A stretch of 64,000 bases of DNA, taken from DASVEG01 sp035540495. Lineage in GTDB: Bacteria > Actinomycetota > Acidimicrobiia > Acidimicrobiales > CADCTF01. The DNA lies in the NCBI GenBank assembly GCA_035540495.1, contig DATLGL010000064.1, positions 68,364-132,363 of the forward strand, given 5' to 3'. The position numbers and the translations under genes were made by a program. Below the pieces are notes generated by a model. It had not been told where the DNA came from. It did not search any database and worked only from the letters and a program-made list of their open reading frames with translations. Each line of letters opens with the position of its first letter. Within the stretch, counting starts at the first letter, position 1. This document shows positions 17,650 through 25,574 of this stretch, one piece after another.

Positions 17650-20640
17650 TCAGACGCCGGAGCCGGAACCCACCCCGTCCGGCGCGAACCCCTGCCGCAA
17701 CGTGTTCTCGGTCACGACCCGTGGCTCGAGGAACTGGAGGAGGTAGTCAGGGCCGCCGGCCTTCGACCCGACCCCAGAAAGCCCGAAGCCGCCGAAGGGC
17801 TGCCGTCCGACGACGGCTCCCGTCGTCCCCCTGTTGATGTACACGTTTCCTGCTCGCAGTTCCGCCGCAGCACGAGCGATGTTCGCCGGCGACCGCGACA
17901 GGAGCCCGGCGGTGAGTGCGTACTCCGTGTCGTTCGCGAGCGCGATCGCGTGGTCGAAGTCGCGCGCGCGGAGCACCGCGACCACGGGGCCGAAGATCTC
18001 CTCCGTCGCCAAGCGCGCGTGCGGCTCGACGTCCGTCACGATCGTCGGTGCCACGAACCATCCGCGTGTCGGGACCTCGTGCTGGAGCGACCGCACCTGC
18101 CCCTCGCGGCCGGCGAGATCGATGTACGACCGCACACGCTCATGGGCATCGGCGTCGATCAGCGGCCCGACCTGGACGCCCATGTCGGACGGATGGCCGA
18201 TGCGTAGCTGCGCGGTGGCGCCGACTAGTCGCTCGAGGAGATCGTCGTGGATCTCGTCGACGGCGATCACCCGCGACGCGGCCGAGCACTTCTGACCGGC
18301 GAACCCGAACGCCGAGTACGTGATGGCCGGCACCGCCTGATCGAGGTCGGCATCGGCGTCGACGATCAGGGGGTTCTTGCCGCCCATCTCCGCGATGACG
18401 CGCTTCACGTGACGCTGCCCGGGCTGGTGGCGCGCGGCCGTCTCCACGATCGACAGGCCGACGGCTTTCGACCCGGTGAAGGCGATCTGCGCGATCGCCG
18501 GATGCTGCACGAGGTAGGCGCCGACGTCCTCGCCGGTGCCAGGCAGGAACGACAGCACACCCTTCGGCAAGCCCCCGTCCTCGAGTGCCTCGACGAGCCG
18601 GTACGCGATGGCCGGTGTCTGTTCCGCCGGCTTGAAGAGGACGCAGTTCCCCGTCACGAGGGCCGCAGTCACCATCCCGGTCGGGATGGCAAGCGGGAAG
18701 TTCCAAGGTGCGATCACCGCGACGAGACCACGGCCGCCGTACAGCAGCTGGTTCCGTTCGCCGGGTGGCGAGTCGACGGCTCCGCCGGCCGCCAGGCGGA
18801 TCATCTCTCGGCCGTAGTACTCGCAGAAGTCGATCGCCTCGCAGACGTCGCCGTCGGCCTCCTTCCACGGCTTGCCCGCCTCGAAGACCATGAGCGCGGC
18901 GAGCTCGTCGCGACGGGCCCGCATCCACGCAGCGGCCCGGAACAGCACCGCTGCTCGTTCATGGGGAGCCGTCGCGCTCCACGATCCGAAGGCGCGCTGT
19001 GCCGCGTCGATGGCCGAGTCGACGTCAGCGCGTGTGCACGATGCCGAGGTGGCGACGATCCGCTGAGGGTCTGCCGGATCCACGGAGTCGATCGTCTGCG
19101 GTGTGCGCACGCGATCGCCCGCGATCACGGCGGGCACCGCGATCGTCGCGTGGCCCGCAGCGTCGGCCACCGCGGCCGCGAAGCGCGTCCGGACCACCGA
19201 CCGACGGAACTCCCCGTGCGGCTCGTGCGAGTAGGGCCCGGGTGCGGCGGGGTCGGTGTCATCGCCTTGCCGCGGAGGAGCGAGGTCGGGCAAGGCGCCG
19301 ACGTCGGGCGGGCGGATCAGGTCGTCGAGCGCGCGCCCCTCGGCGAACCGATGGCGAACGAAGCTCTCGTTCGATGTGTTCTCGAGCAGGCGACGCACGA
19401 GGTACGCCATCCCCGGCACGAGGTCGCCGACCGGGGCGTACACGCGCAGTCGCAGGCCGAGCCGCTTGATCGCGGCATGGATCGGCTCGGCCATGCCGTA
19501 CAGCATCTGGATCTCATACGCCGCGTCGGGGATGGCCTTCGAACGGGCGTAGGTGATGGCGTATGCGAGCGAGCGGAGGTTGTGCGACGCGAACGCCGGC
19601 CGCACCGCCGCGCGGTGGTCGAGCAACAGCCTCACGAGCCGCTCGTAGTTCGCGTCGGTCTCGTCCTTGCGCTCGAAGACGGGAACGGGCCATCCCTCCG
19701 CCCGCGCCAGGATCGTCTCGGAGTCCCAGTACGCGCCCTTCACGAGGCGCACGCCGATCGGCTTCGAGCGATCACCCGACCACGCGATCAGCGCGGCGAG
19801 ATCGTCACGGGAGTCCTTCAGGTACGCCTGGATGACGACACCGGCGTCGAGGTCGACGAACTCCGGCTCATCGAGCAGCTCACGGAACAGCTGCAACGTG
19901 AGGTCCTTCACGTCGTAGTGCTCCATGTCGAGGTAGACGAAGGCGTCTGCGTCGTTCGCGAGCCGCAACAGCGGACGGAGGCGGTCCTTCGCCTGGCGAA
20001 GCCCGTCCTCTCGAGTCAGCGACGAGTAGAGCGACGCAAGCGCGGTGGGTTTGACGCTGACGTTCACACGCGGCAGGCGGCCTCGATCGTCGAACTCGAG
20101 CGTGTCGTCGGGTGCCCAGCTCCGGGTGCGGTCGACGAGCGTCCGCAGGAGCTCCTCGACCCGCGCCGCGTACCGATCGGCTTCTTCCTCCGTGACCGTC
20201 TTCTCGCCGAGGAGATCGACGGTGAACGCGCTGCCGTCGCGCCACAGCCGGTGCAGTCCGTCGACCGCGGCGTCCGCGTCCTGGCCGACGATGAACTGCT
20301 CGGCCATCCGGAGGATGTTGCGCCGCGCGACCGAGGCGGAGACCGCGCCACCGAACGGAACCTTGTCGGCGATGTCGACCCCGAACGCGAGGAGCCGTGG
20401 GGCGTCTGCGCCCTGGAAGTACTCGTGGATGTGACGGAGCACGTCGGCCGAGTCGTGCGTCGCCGGGAAGACGTCGACGAAGCGGAAGAGCTGCGTCTTG
20501 AAGTCCGGGTGCCCCATCGCCCAGGAGAGCATCCGCTCGCTCCACCACGACGAGTGGAAGACCCTGCTCTGCTCGCCTGCCCCGAGCTCCGCGATCGCCC
20601 GGGCGAGCTCGGTGACCTCGGCATCGAGCGGCGTAGGCAC
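17650..20640 (-). CDS. putA: Bifunctional proline dehydrogenase / L-glutamate gamma-semialdehyde dehydrogenase
   Basis: The 996-residue enzyme carries an FAD-dependent proline dehydrogenase domain (about 100-440; YLDMEHYDVKDLTL, RLVKGAYWD, EIQMLYGMA) and an aldehyde dehydrogenase domain (about 490-985). The latter has EMGGKNP, nucleophile Cys785 in GQKCSAASR and EEIFGPVVAV. It oxidises proline to glutamate. It resembles the short PutA type, with no DNA-binding ribbon-helix-helix at the N-terminus, so it probably does not autoregulate. The frame runs open through kynU, but GTG 20640 gives a normal N-terminus 11 bp after the kynU stop, implying one operon. Confidence 0.92.
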   Translation of the reverse strand: MPTPLDAEVTELARAIAELGAGEQSRVFHSSWWSERMLSWAMGHPDFKTQLFRFVDVFPATHDSADVLRHIHEYFQGADAPRLLAFGVDIADKVPFGGAVSASVARRNILRMAEQFIVGQDADAAVDGLHRLWRDGSAFTVDLLGEKTVTEEEADRYAARVEELLRTLVDRTRSWAPDDTLEFDDRGRLPRVNVSVKPTALASLYSSLTREDGLRQAKDRLRPLLRLANDADAFVYLDMEHYDVKDLTLQLFRELLDEPEFVDLDAGVVIQAYLKDSRDDLAALIAWSGDRSKPIGVRLVKGAYWDSETILARAEGWPVPVFERKDETDANYERLVRLLLDHRAAVRPAFASHNLRSLAYAITYARSKAIPDAAYEIQMLYGMAEPIHAAIKRLGLRLRVYAPVGDLVPGMAYLVRRLLENTSNESFVRHRFAEGRALDDLIRPPDVGALPDLAPPRQGDDTDPAAPGPYSHEPHGEFRRSVVRTRFAAAVADAAGHATIAVPAVIAGDRVRTPQTIDSVDPADPQRIVATSASCTRADVDSAIDAAQRAFGSWSATAPHERAAVLFRAAAWMRARRDELAALMVFEAGKPWKEADGDVCEAIDFCEYYGREMIRLAAGGAVDSPPGERNQLLYGGRGLVAVIAPWNFPLAIPTGMVTAALVTGNCVLFKPAEQTPAIAYRLVEALEDGGLPKGVLSFLPGTGEDVGAYLVQHPAIAQIAFTGSKAVGLSIVETAARHQPGQRHVKRVIAEMGGKNPLIVDADADLDQAVPAITYSAFGFAGQKCSAASRVIAVDEIHDDLLERLVGATAQLRIGHPSDMGVQVGPLIDADAHERVRSYIDLAGREGQVRSLQHEVPTRGWFVAPTIVTDVEPHARLATEEIFGPVVAVLRARDFDHAIALANDTEYALTAGLLSRSPANIARAAAELRAGNVYINRGTTGAVVGRQPFGGFGLSGVGSKAGGPDYLLQFLEPRVVTENTLRQGFAPDGVGSGSGV

Positions 20641-20651
20641 TGTGGGCGAGG

Positions 20652-21890
20652 CTACGTAACCCGTCGCCGTTCCGCTGGCATGGCGAGGTGGCGCCCGGCG
20701 GCAACGGTCGCATCGATGCGCTCGATCGCGTCGTAGACGTCGACGAAGCGGGTGTAGGCCGGCGCAAAGCCCAGCCTGACGATGTCTGGCTCGCGGAAGT
20801 CGGGCACCACGCCTCCGGCTGCGATGAGCGCCTGGCAGATGCGCCACGCATCGTCGTGGCGCAGCGCGACGTGCGCGCCTCGCGCGTCGGGCTGCCGAGG
20901 CGTCGCGACGGTGAAGCCGAGATGCTCCAGCCGTTCGTCGGCGAGCTCGACCGTGAACGCGCTGAGCTGCCGGCCCTTCGCCGCGAGCGGGCCGATCCCC
21001 GCGGCTCGCAGCGTGTCCACCGCGGCCTCCACCGAGCGAAGCGCGGTCACCGGCGGCGTCCCGCTGAGGAACTGGCGGACACCGGGCGCCGGCGAGTAGT
21101 CGGCACCCATGGCGAACTGGTCGTCTGCGCCGAACCACCCCTGGATCGGGTTGCGAAGGTCGCCGTGCAGCCGAGACGCCACGTAGAGGAACGCGGGCGC
21201 GCCCGGACCGCCGTTGAGGTACTTGTACGTGCATCCGACGGCGAGATCGACGTCGTGCGCGTCGAGTCCGACCTCGACTGCGCCGACCGCGTGGCTCAGA
21301 TCCCAAAGCACGAGGGCGCCGTGCTCGTGCGAGGCCCTCGTGATGGCGGGCAGGTCGAGCAGCGCTCCCGATCGGTACGACACGAGCGACAGCGTGACGA
21401 GGGCGATCTCGCCTCGGCGCCGGTCGAGCACCGCGGCGACGTCGGCGGTGGACGGGTCTTCCGGCACCAGCTCGATGTCGACGTCGAGCCCTTGGAGCAC
21501 GAACCGATCGGTCGGGAAGTTCCCCCGGTCCGTGACGACCACACGCCGGCGACCCGACGAACGCAACGCCGCGACGGCGAGCTTGTAGAAGTTGACCGTG
21601 GTGGAGTCGGCGACGACCGTCTGGCCCGCCGCCGCTCCCAGGAAGTGGCGACCGATCGCGTCGCCGACCCGCTCGGGCAGGTCGAACCACTCGTCCCACG
21701 AGCCGATGAGCGTCCGCCCCCACTCCTGGGCGACGTGGTGCTCGAGCGCAGCCCGGCTCGCGCGCGACAGCCGCCCGAGGGAGTTCCCGTCCGCGTAGAT
21801 CGGCGAAGCGTCGTCGATCTCGAACAGGTCTCGCACCGCGGCCAGCGGGTCGGCTGCGTCGAGAGCTTCGGCGTCGGCGCGAGTCGGCAT
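20652..21890 (-). CDS. kynU: Kynureninase
   Basis: This 412-residue PLP enzyme of fold type I hydrolyses kynurenine to anthranilate and alanine. The PLP lysine is Lys223 in GCTYKYLNGGPG, with Asp197 in LWDLSHAVGA as the pyridine-N partner and FPTDRF (125-130) as a family hallmark. No tryptophan dioxygenase or formamidase is adjacent, so the rest of the kynurenine pathway must lie elsewhere. ATG 21890 lies 6 nt after TACTGT. It is first in a bicistron with putA. Confidence 0.93.
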   Translation of the reverse strand: MPTRADAEALDAADPLAAVRDLFEIDDASPIYADGNSLGRLSRASRAALEHHVAQEWGRTLIGSWDEWFDLPERVGDAIGRHFLGAAAGQTVVADSTTVNFYKLAVAALRSSGRRRVVVTDRGNFPTDRFVLQGLDVDIELVPEDPSTADVAAVLDRRRGEIALVTLSLVSYRSGALLDLPAITRASHEHGALVLWDLSHAVGAVEVGLDAHDVDLAVGCTYKYLNGGPGAPAFLYVASRLHGDLRNPIQGWFGADDQFAMGADYSPAPGVRQFLSGTPPVTALRSVEAAVDTLRAAGIGPLAAKGRQLSAFTVELADERLEHLGFTVATPRQPDARGAHVALRHDDAWRICQALIAAGGVVPDFREPDIVRLGFAPAYTRFVDVYDAIERIDATVAAGRHLAMPAERRRVT

Positions 21891-21916
21891 CGCTCGACAG
21901 TACGTTCGGCGCGATG
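21888..21916. promoter_or_regulatory. Overlapping divergent leaderless promoters (kynU and hydrolase)
   Basis: Only 23 bp separate the two start codons. TACGTT (21901-21906) lies 7 nt upstream of the rightward ATG at 21914. TACTGT (complement of 21897-21902) lies 6 nt upstream of the leftward ATG at 21890. The two -10 boxes share the central TA, so polymerase could occupy only one at a time. The call is inferred from position and consensus only. Confidence 0.5.
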
Positions 21917-22828
21917 GCCTTCGACGTCGACGACTTCCCGTGGGAGCAGGCGGACCCGCGTGGGTTCACGCAGGCGTTCGTGCGGGTGCGCGGCGGTTCG
22001 GTCCCGATCCTCCTCGTCCACGGCTGGCCCGAGACCGCGCGGATCTGGTGGCGCGTGATCGCACCCTTGGCCGACGCCGGCTTCGACGTGATCGCGCCCG
22101 ACCTCAGGGGCTTCGGCCGTTCCGAGGTGGGGCCCGACGGGTTCCACGACGTCGCGTCGCATGCCCTCGATCTGTCCGCGTTGATGCGACACCTCGGCCA
22201 CGAGCGCTTCGTCGCGGTGGGCGGCGACCTCGGTGGCCCCATCATCCAGGACCTCGCTCTTCGGGAACCGGAGCGGGTCGACCGGATGGTGCTGTTCAAC
22301 AGCCCGCTCCCGTTCGACAAGGAGCGCATGCAGGGGATGCGGACACGCCCACCCGCGGAGTCGGCCGACTACTTCATCCGACAAGGGACCGACCCCGACG
22401 GGCTGGCGGCCGAGCTCGACACGCCGGACAAGCGCCGTCGCTACGTCGCGACGTTCTACGGCCCGCGGTTCTGGGCCCACCCCGGCGCCTTCGACGCCGA
22501 AGCCGTCGCCTTTCTGACCGAGCCGTTCGGCGACGGCGCCAAGTTGCGGGCGTCGTTCGGTGCGTACGAAAGCGTCTTCCGCTCGGAGGCCCGTGCCGAA
22601 CCGCCGCGCATCGGCCGCAACGAAGCCACGGAGACGATGATCCTGTTCGGCCCGAGCGATCACGTGATCTACCCGGACTTCGATCGCATGGCCGCGGAGG
22701 TGTTCCCGAACCACGTCGGCCCGTTCCTGCTGCGCGACTGCGGTCACTTCGTCCAGTGGGAGGCGGCACGGCCGCTGACGACCGCCGTCCTCACCTTCTG
22801 CAGGGACCTCCTGGCGAGTCAGTCCTGA
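21914..22828 (+). CDS. Epoxide-hydrolase-like alpha/beta-hydrolase
   Basis: The 304-residue hydrolase has oxyanion-hole HGWPE (36-40) and a nucleophile elbow GGDLGG in which Asp105 replaces serine, as in epoxide hydrolases and haloalkane dehalogenases. His278 in DCGHFVQWE is the base and Asp249 is a candidate acid. HGWPE at the oxyanion hole favours epoxide hydrolase over dehalogenase. It is probably cytoplasmic, with unknown substrate. The start is leaderless. The 3' end overlaps DUF3151 by 10 bp. Confidence 0.88.
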   Translation: MAFDVDDFPWEQADPRGFTQAFVRVRGGSVPILLVHGWPETARIWWRVIAPLADAGFDVIAPDLRGFGRSEVGPDGFHDVASHALDLSALMRHLGHERFVAVGGDLGGPIIQDLALREPERVDRMVLFNSPLPFDKERMQGMRTRPPAESADYFIRQGTDPDGLAAELDTPDKRRRYVATFYGPRFWAHPGAFDAEAVAFLTEPFGDGAKLRASFGAYESVFRSEARAEPPRIGRNEATETMILFGPSDHVIYPDFDRMAAEVFPNHVGPFLLRDCGHFVQWEAARPLTTAVLTFCRDLLASQS

Positions 22829-23241
22829 CGGCGGTCCCAATCAGGGTCGAGCTGGTGGAGGAAGTCGTCACAGCGCTCTGCCTCGTCGGTCTCGCCGATC
22901 TCGGCGGCCATCCGGCGCAGCCCGTCGAGGGCGCGCAGGAAGCCCCGGTTGGTCTCGTGCCGCCAGCGGACGTAGCCCGAGCCGCGCCAACCGTTGGCCC
23001 TGAGGGTGTCGAGCCCGCGGTGGTAGCCGACGCGGTACGCGGCGTACGCCTCGATCGGGTCGCGAGCGAGATCACCCAACGTCGCCCATGCCGCGAGGAA
23101 GCGCGGTGCTGACGCGACGACCTGAGCTACGGCGTCACGATCGTCACCGGCGGCGGCGAGCGCGTCGGCGAGCGCTGGTTCGGGCGCGGGGAGGATCGTC
23201 TCGGGCAGCCCCGACGAGAGATTGACGGGCGAGTCGGACAT
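22819..23241 (-). CDS. DUF3151 family protein
   Basis: This 140-residue helical protein matches the actinobacterial DUF3151 family. It has the typical segment AYRVGYHRGLDTLRANGWRG, then VRWRHETNRGFLRALDGLRRMA and an acidic end with FLHQLDPDW. Its function is not known. I chose ATG 23241; an upstream ATG at 23289 would overlap the divergent HIT gene. Only 19 bp separate its start from that of the HIT protein, so their promoters overlap. Confidence 0.88.
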   Translation of the reverse strand: MSDSPVNLSSGLPETILPAPEPALADALAAAGDDRDAVAQVVASAPRFLAAWATLGDLARDPIEAYAAYRVGYHRGLDTLRANGWRGSGYVRWRHETNRGFLRALDGLRRMAAEIGETDEAERCDDFLHQLDPDWDRRQD

Positions 23242-23260
23242 TCGGGCATGCTCGCACGCC

Positions 23261-23674
23261 ATGGCCGGGTGCGTGTTCTGCGGGATCATCAGCGGGAGCG
23301 TCGACGCGACGATCGTGCTCGACGAGCCTGAGGTCGTCGGCTTCCTCGATGTCCGACCGGTGTTTCCCGGCCACGTCCTCGTCGTCCCTCGCGCCCACCA
23401 CGAGACGCTGGTCGACCTGCCGGTGGATCAGCTCCCGGTCGTGTTCGGTGCGGCCCAGCTGGTCGCTGCCGCCGTCGTCGAGGGTCTGGGATGCGACGGT
23501 TCGTTCGTCGCGATGAACAACACCGTCAGCCAGAGTGTCCCCCATCTCCACGTCCACGTCGTGCCGCGGCGCCGCAAGGACGGCCTGCGCGGCTTCTTCT
23601 GGCCCCGTCAGCGCTACGACGGTCCGGCCGAGATGGATGAGTACGCGCAGAAGATCCGTTCGGCCCTGGTCTGA
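23261..23674 (+). CDS. HIT-family nucleotide hydrolase/transferase
   Basis: The 137-residue histidine-triad protein has HLHVHVVPR with His95, His97 and His99. The N-terminal CVFC (4-7) is the zinc half-site usual in HINT-type members. Substrates in the family are purine nucleoside phosphoramidates and Ap4A. A C-terminal extension with FFWPRQRYDGPAEMDEYA resembles actinobacterial homologues. ATG 23261 starts the CxxC domain directly. Confidence 0.92.
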   Translation: MAGCVFCGIISGSVDATIVLDEPEVVGFLDVRPVFPGHVLVVPRAHHETLVDLPVDQLPVVFGAAQLVAAAVVEGLGCDGSFVAMNNTVSQSVPHLHVHVVPRRRKDGLRGFFWPRQRYDGPAEMDEYAQKIRSALV

Positions 23675-23701
23675 CAGGTTGCTCCACCTATCCTCGGGCT
23701 C

Positions 23702-24208
23702 ATGACACGGCGGATCCTTGCGGTTCTCTCGGCGGCTGTCCTGTTCTCTCTCTCGGTCCTCGTGGCGGCGCCCGGCGTCGTGTCGGCGCAGGAGGCGCCC
23801 CCAGGTCCGCCCCCGGTGCCGGCCGAATCAGGTGACGGACGCCGGGTCGTGTACTCGAACGGCCAGCAGCGCGTCTGGCTCGTCGAAGCCGACGGCACCG
23901 TCGCGCGCACGTACCTCGTCTCCGGCCGGAAGAACTACCCGCGCCGAGGCACGTACTCGGTGTTCTCACGGTCGGAGCACACGCGGTCGGGGGCGGTGCG
24001 CATGCAGTACATGGTGCGGTTCACCAAGAGCGCCCGAACCAACGTCGGGTTCCACTCGATCCCCGTCGATCGGCGCGGCCGGTTGGTGCAGTCGACGTCG
24101 CAGCTGGGAACGCCCCGGTCACGGGGCTGCGTCCGACAGAGCATCGACGACGCCCGCTTCCTGTGGGAGTGGGCCCCGATCGGCACCGTGGTCGTGGTGA
24201 CTCCTTGA
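23702..24208 (+). CDS. Secreted L,D-transpeptidase-like (YkuD) protein
   Basis: This 168-residue precursor has a signal peptide (1-29, AVLSAAVLFSLSVLVAAP, then VVSA-Q) followed by a minimal YkuD domain. His118 in GFHSIP and Cys143 in SRGCVR form the catalytic pair that makes 3-3 peptidoglycan cross-links or attaches proteins. It lacks the Ig-like domains of mycobacterial LdtMt enzymes, so it is a compact form. ATG 23702 follows TATCCT by 7 nt. Its stop is overlapped by the start of the next gene. Confidence 0.88.
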   Translation: MTRRILAVLSAAVLFSLSVLVAAPGVVSAQEAPPGPPPVPAESGDGRRVVYSNGQQRVWLVEADGTVARTYLVSGRKNYPRRGTYSVFSRSEHTRSGAVRMQYMVRFTKSARTNVGFHSIPVDRRGRLVQSTSQLGTPRSRGCVRQSIDDARFLWEWAPIGTVVVVTP

Positions 24209-24867
24209 CGGACGCTTCCACCGGATCCCGAGCGTCGGAGCGCGGCTTCGACGCCGTCCTGTTCGACCTCCACGGCGTGCTCACGTCGTCCCCTTGGGCC
24301 GCGCTCGCGGCGGTCGGAACCGACGACGGAAGCGACCAGGCGGCCGTGCTCGAGCTCATGCTCGGTGACTACGCCACCGACACCGACCACCCGTGGCATC
24401 GCCTCGAGCGGGGCGAGATCCCGATGGCGGAGTACGGCATGGCGGTCATGAAGCTCGCGGCCGATGCAGGCATGACGCTCGACTTCTCGAAGCTGCGCGG
24501 CTTCAGCGACCGGATCCAAGTCAACCAGCAGGTCGTCGACAAGGTGCGCTCGTTGAGAAGCGCCGGGTACCGCACCGGGCTGGTGACCAACAACGTCAAG
24601 GAGATGGCCTCCGGCTGGCGCGCGCTCCTTCCCGCCGACGAGCTGTTCGAGGTCGTCGTCGACTCCTCGGACGTCGGCGTGCGCAAGCCGAACCCGGCGA
24701 TCTTCTCCATCGCGCTCGACCGCCTCGGCGGCGTCGATCCGGCGCGTGCGATCTTCCTCGACGACGCACCCGGCAACGTCGAAGGCGCCCGAGCGGCCGG
24801 GCTGTCGGCGATCCTCGTCGACGACGTCGACGAGGCGCTCGTCGCGCTCGACGTGCTCCTCGGCTAG
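24205..24867 (+). CDS. HAD-superfamily hydrolase
   Basis: The 220-residue HAD protein has motif I FDLHGVLTSS with nucleophile Asp21, motif II TNN, lysine of motif III in VRKPNPAIF and acidic motif IV FLDDAPGNVEGA. The second motif-I aspartate is replaced by His23. That recalls the HAD domains of soluble epoxide hydrolases and ACAD10, in which this position also varies. The most likely start is TTG 24205, which overlaps the transpeptidase stop as TTGA; the next upstream ATG lies inside that gene. The substrate is unknown. Confidence 0.82.
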   Translation: MTDASTGSRASERGFDAVLFDLHGVLTSSPWAALAAVGTDDGSDQAAVLELMLGDYATDTDHPWHRLERGEIPMAEYGMAVMKLAADAGMTLDFSKLRGFSDRIQVNQQVVDKVRSLRSAGYRTGLVTNNVKEMASGWRALLPADELFEVVVDSSDVGVRKPNPAIFSIALDRLGGVDPARAIFLDDAPGNVEGARAAGLSAILVDDVDEALVALDVLLG

Positions 24868-24877
24868 AAGGATCAGC

Positions 24878-25480
24878 GTGGAGCTCCTTCTCATCCGCCA
24901 CGCCGAGCCTGTCAAGATCGTCGAGGCGTCCGGACCGGCCGATCCTCATCTCGCCGAACGCGGGTACGAGCAGGCCCGCCGGCTCGCGGAGTACCTGTCC
25001 GGCGAACGCATCGACGGCGTGTGGTCGAGCCCGATGGTGCGAGCGAAGGAGACGGCCGCTCCCCTGGCCGATGCGCTCGGGCTCGAGGTCGTCGTCGACG
25101 TCGAGCTCGCGGAGTACGACAAGGAAGCGACGAGCTACATCCCGATCGAGGAGCTCAAGGCGGCGAAGGACGAGCGGTGGTTCGCCATGGTCGAAGGCAA
25201 CTTCGAAGAGCGCGGCATCGACCCGATCGAGTTCCAGCAGGGCGTCGTGCGGGCCATCGAGCACATCATCACCGGCAACCCCGGCGCCACCATCGCCGCG
25301 GTCTGCCACGGCGGCGTCATCAACGCGTACCTCGGCCACATCCTCGGCATCAAGCGTCCGCTGTGGTTCGAACCCCGGTACACGAGCATCCACCGGGTGA
25401 TGGCGTCGCGCCGAGGCGACCGGTCGCTCCAGACGCTCAACGAGATCGCGCACCTGCGCGGCACCGACCTCCTCGCGTAG
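24878..25480 (+). CDS. Histidine phosphatase family protein (PGM-like)
   Basis: The 200-residue protein has LIRHAEP with the phosphorylated His8 and the second catalytic histidine in VCHGGVINAYLG. Arginines near SSPMVRAKETA complete the phosphate pocket. Substrates may be phosphoglycerate-, sugar- or cofactor-phosphates. GTG 24878 is preceded by AGAAGGA at good spacing, and the gene starts 10 bp after the HAD gene, so both phosphatases probably share a transcript. Confidence 0.9.
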   Translation: MELLLIRHAEPVKIVEASGPADPHLAERGYEQARRLAEYLSGERIDGVWSSPMVRAKETAAPLADALGLEVVVDVELAEYDKEATSYIPIEELKAAKDERWFAMVEGNFEERGIDPIEFQQGVVRAIEHIITGNPGATIAAVCHGGVINAYLGHILGIKRPLWFEPRYTSIHRVMASRRGDRSLQTLNEIAHLRGTDLLA

Positions 25481-25490
25481 TCCCGCGCGA

Positions 25491-25510
25491 GGGAACCTTC
25501 GGGAACCTTC
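25491..25510. repeat. Exact 10-bp tandem duplication (GGGAACCTTC x2)
   Basis: Two perfect copies of GGGAACCTTC stand head to tail. Each copy contains GGAACC, the usual -35 box of ECF sigma factors, so the duplication doubles this element upstream of the next gene. Confidence 0.85.
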
Positions 25511-25528
25511 GCCTCTCGACACGACGTC
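25502..25528 (+). promoter_or_regulatory. Probable ECF-sigma promoter for the membrane-anchored protein gene
   Basis: GGAACC (25502-25507) is followed after 17 bp by CGTC (25525-25528), which matches the GGAAC-N16/17-CGTC form used by envelope-stress ECF sigma factors. Transcription would start near 25535 and give a leader of about 40 nt with GGGAGG (25565-25570) before ATG 25575. A second GGAACC lies 10 bp upstream in the tandem copy. No sigma factor gene is present in the window. Confidence 0.5.
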
Positions 25529-25574
25529 GAATGAAGCGCACACTGCGCGCACACGCTCCACGGCGGGAGGCGAC

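Noticed and set aside
20641..22329. N-terminal extension of putA through kynU (1559-codon frame)
   Set aside because: The upstream part is arginine-rich shadow of kynU; the normal enzyme N-terminus begins near 20640.
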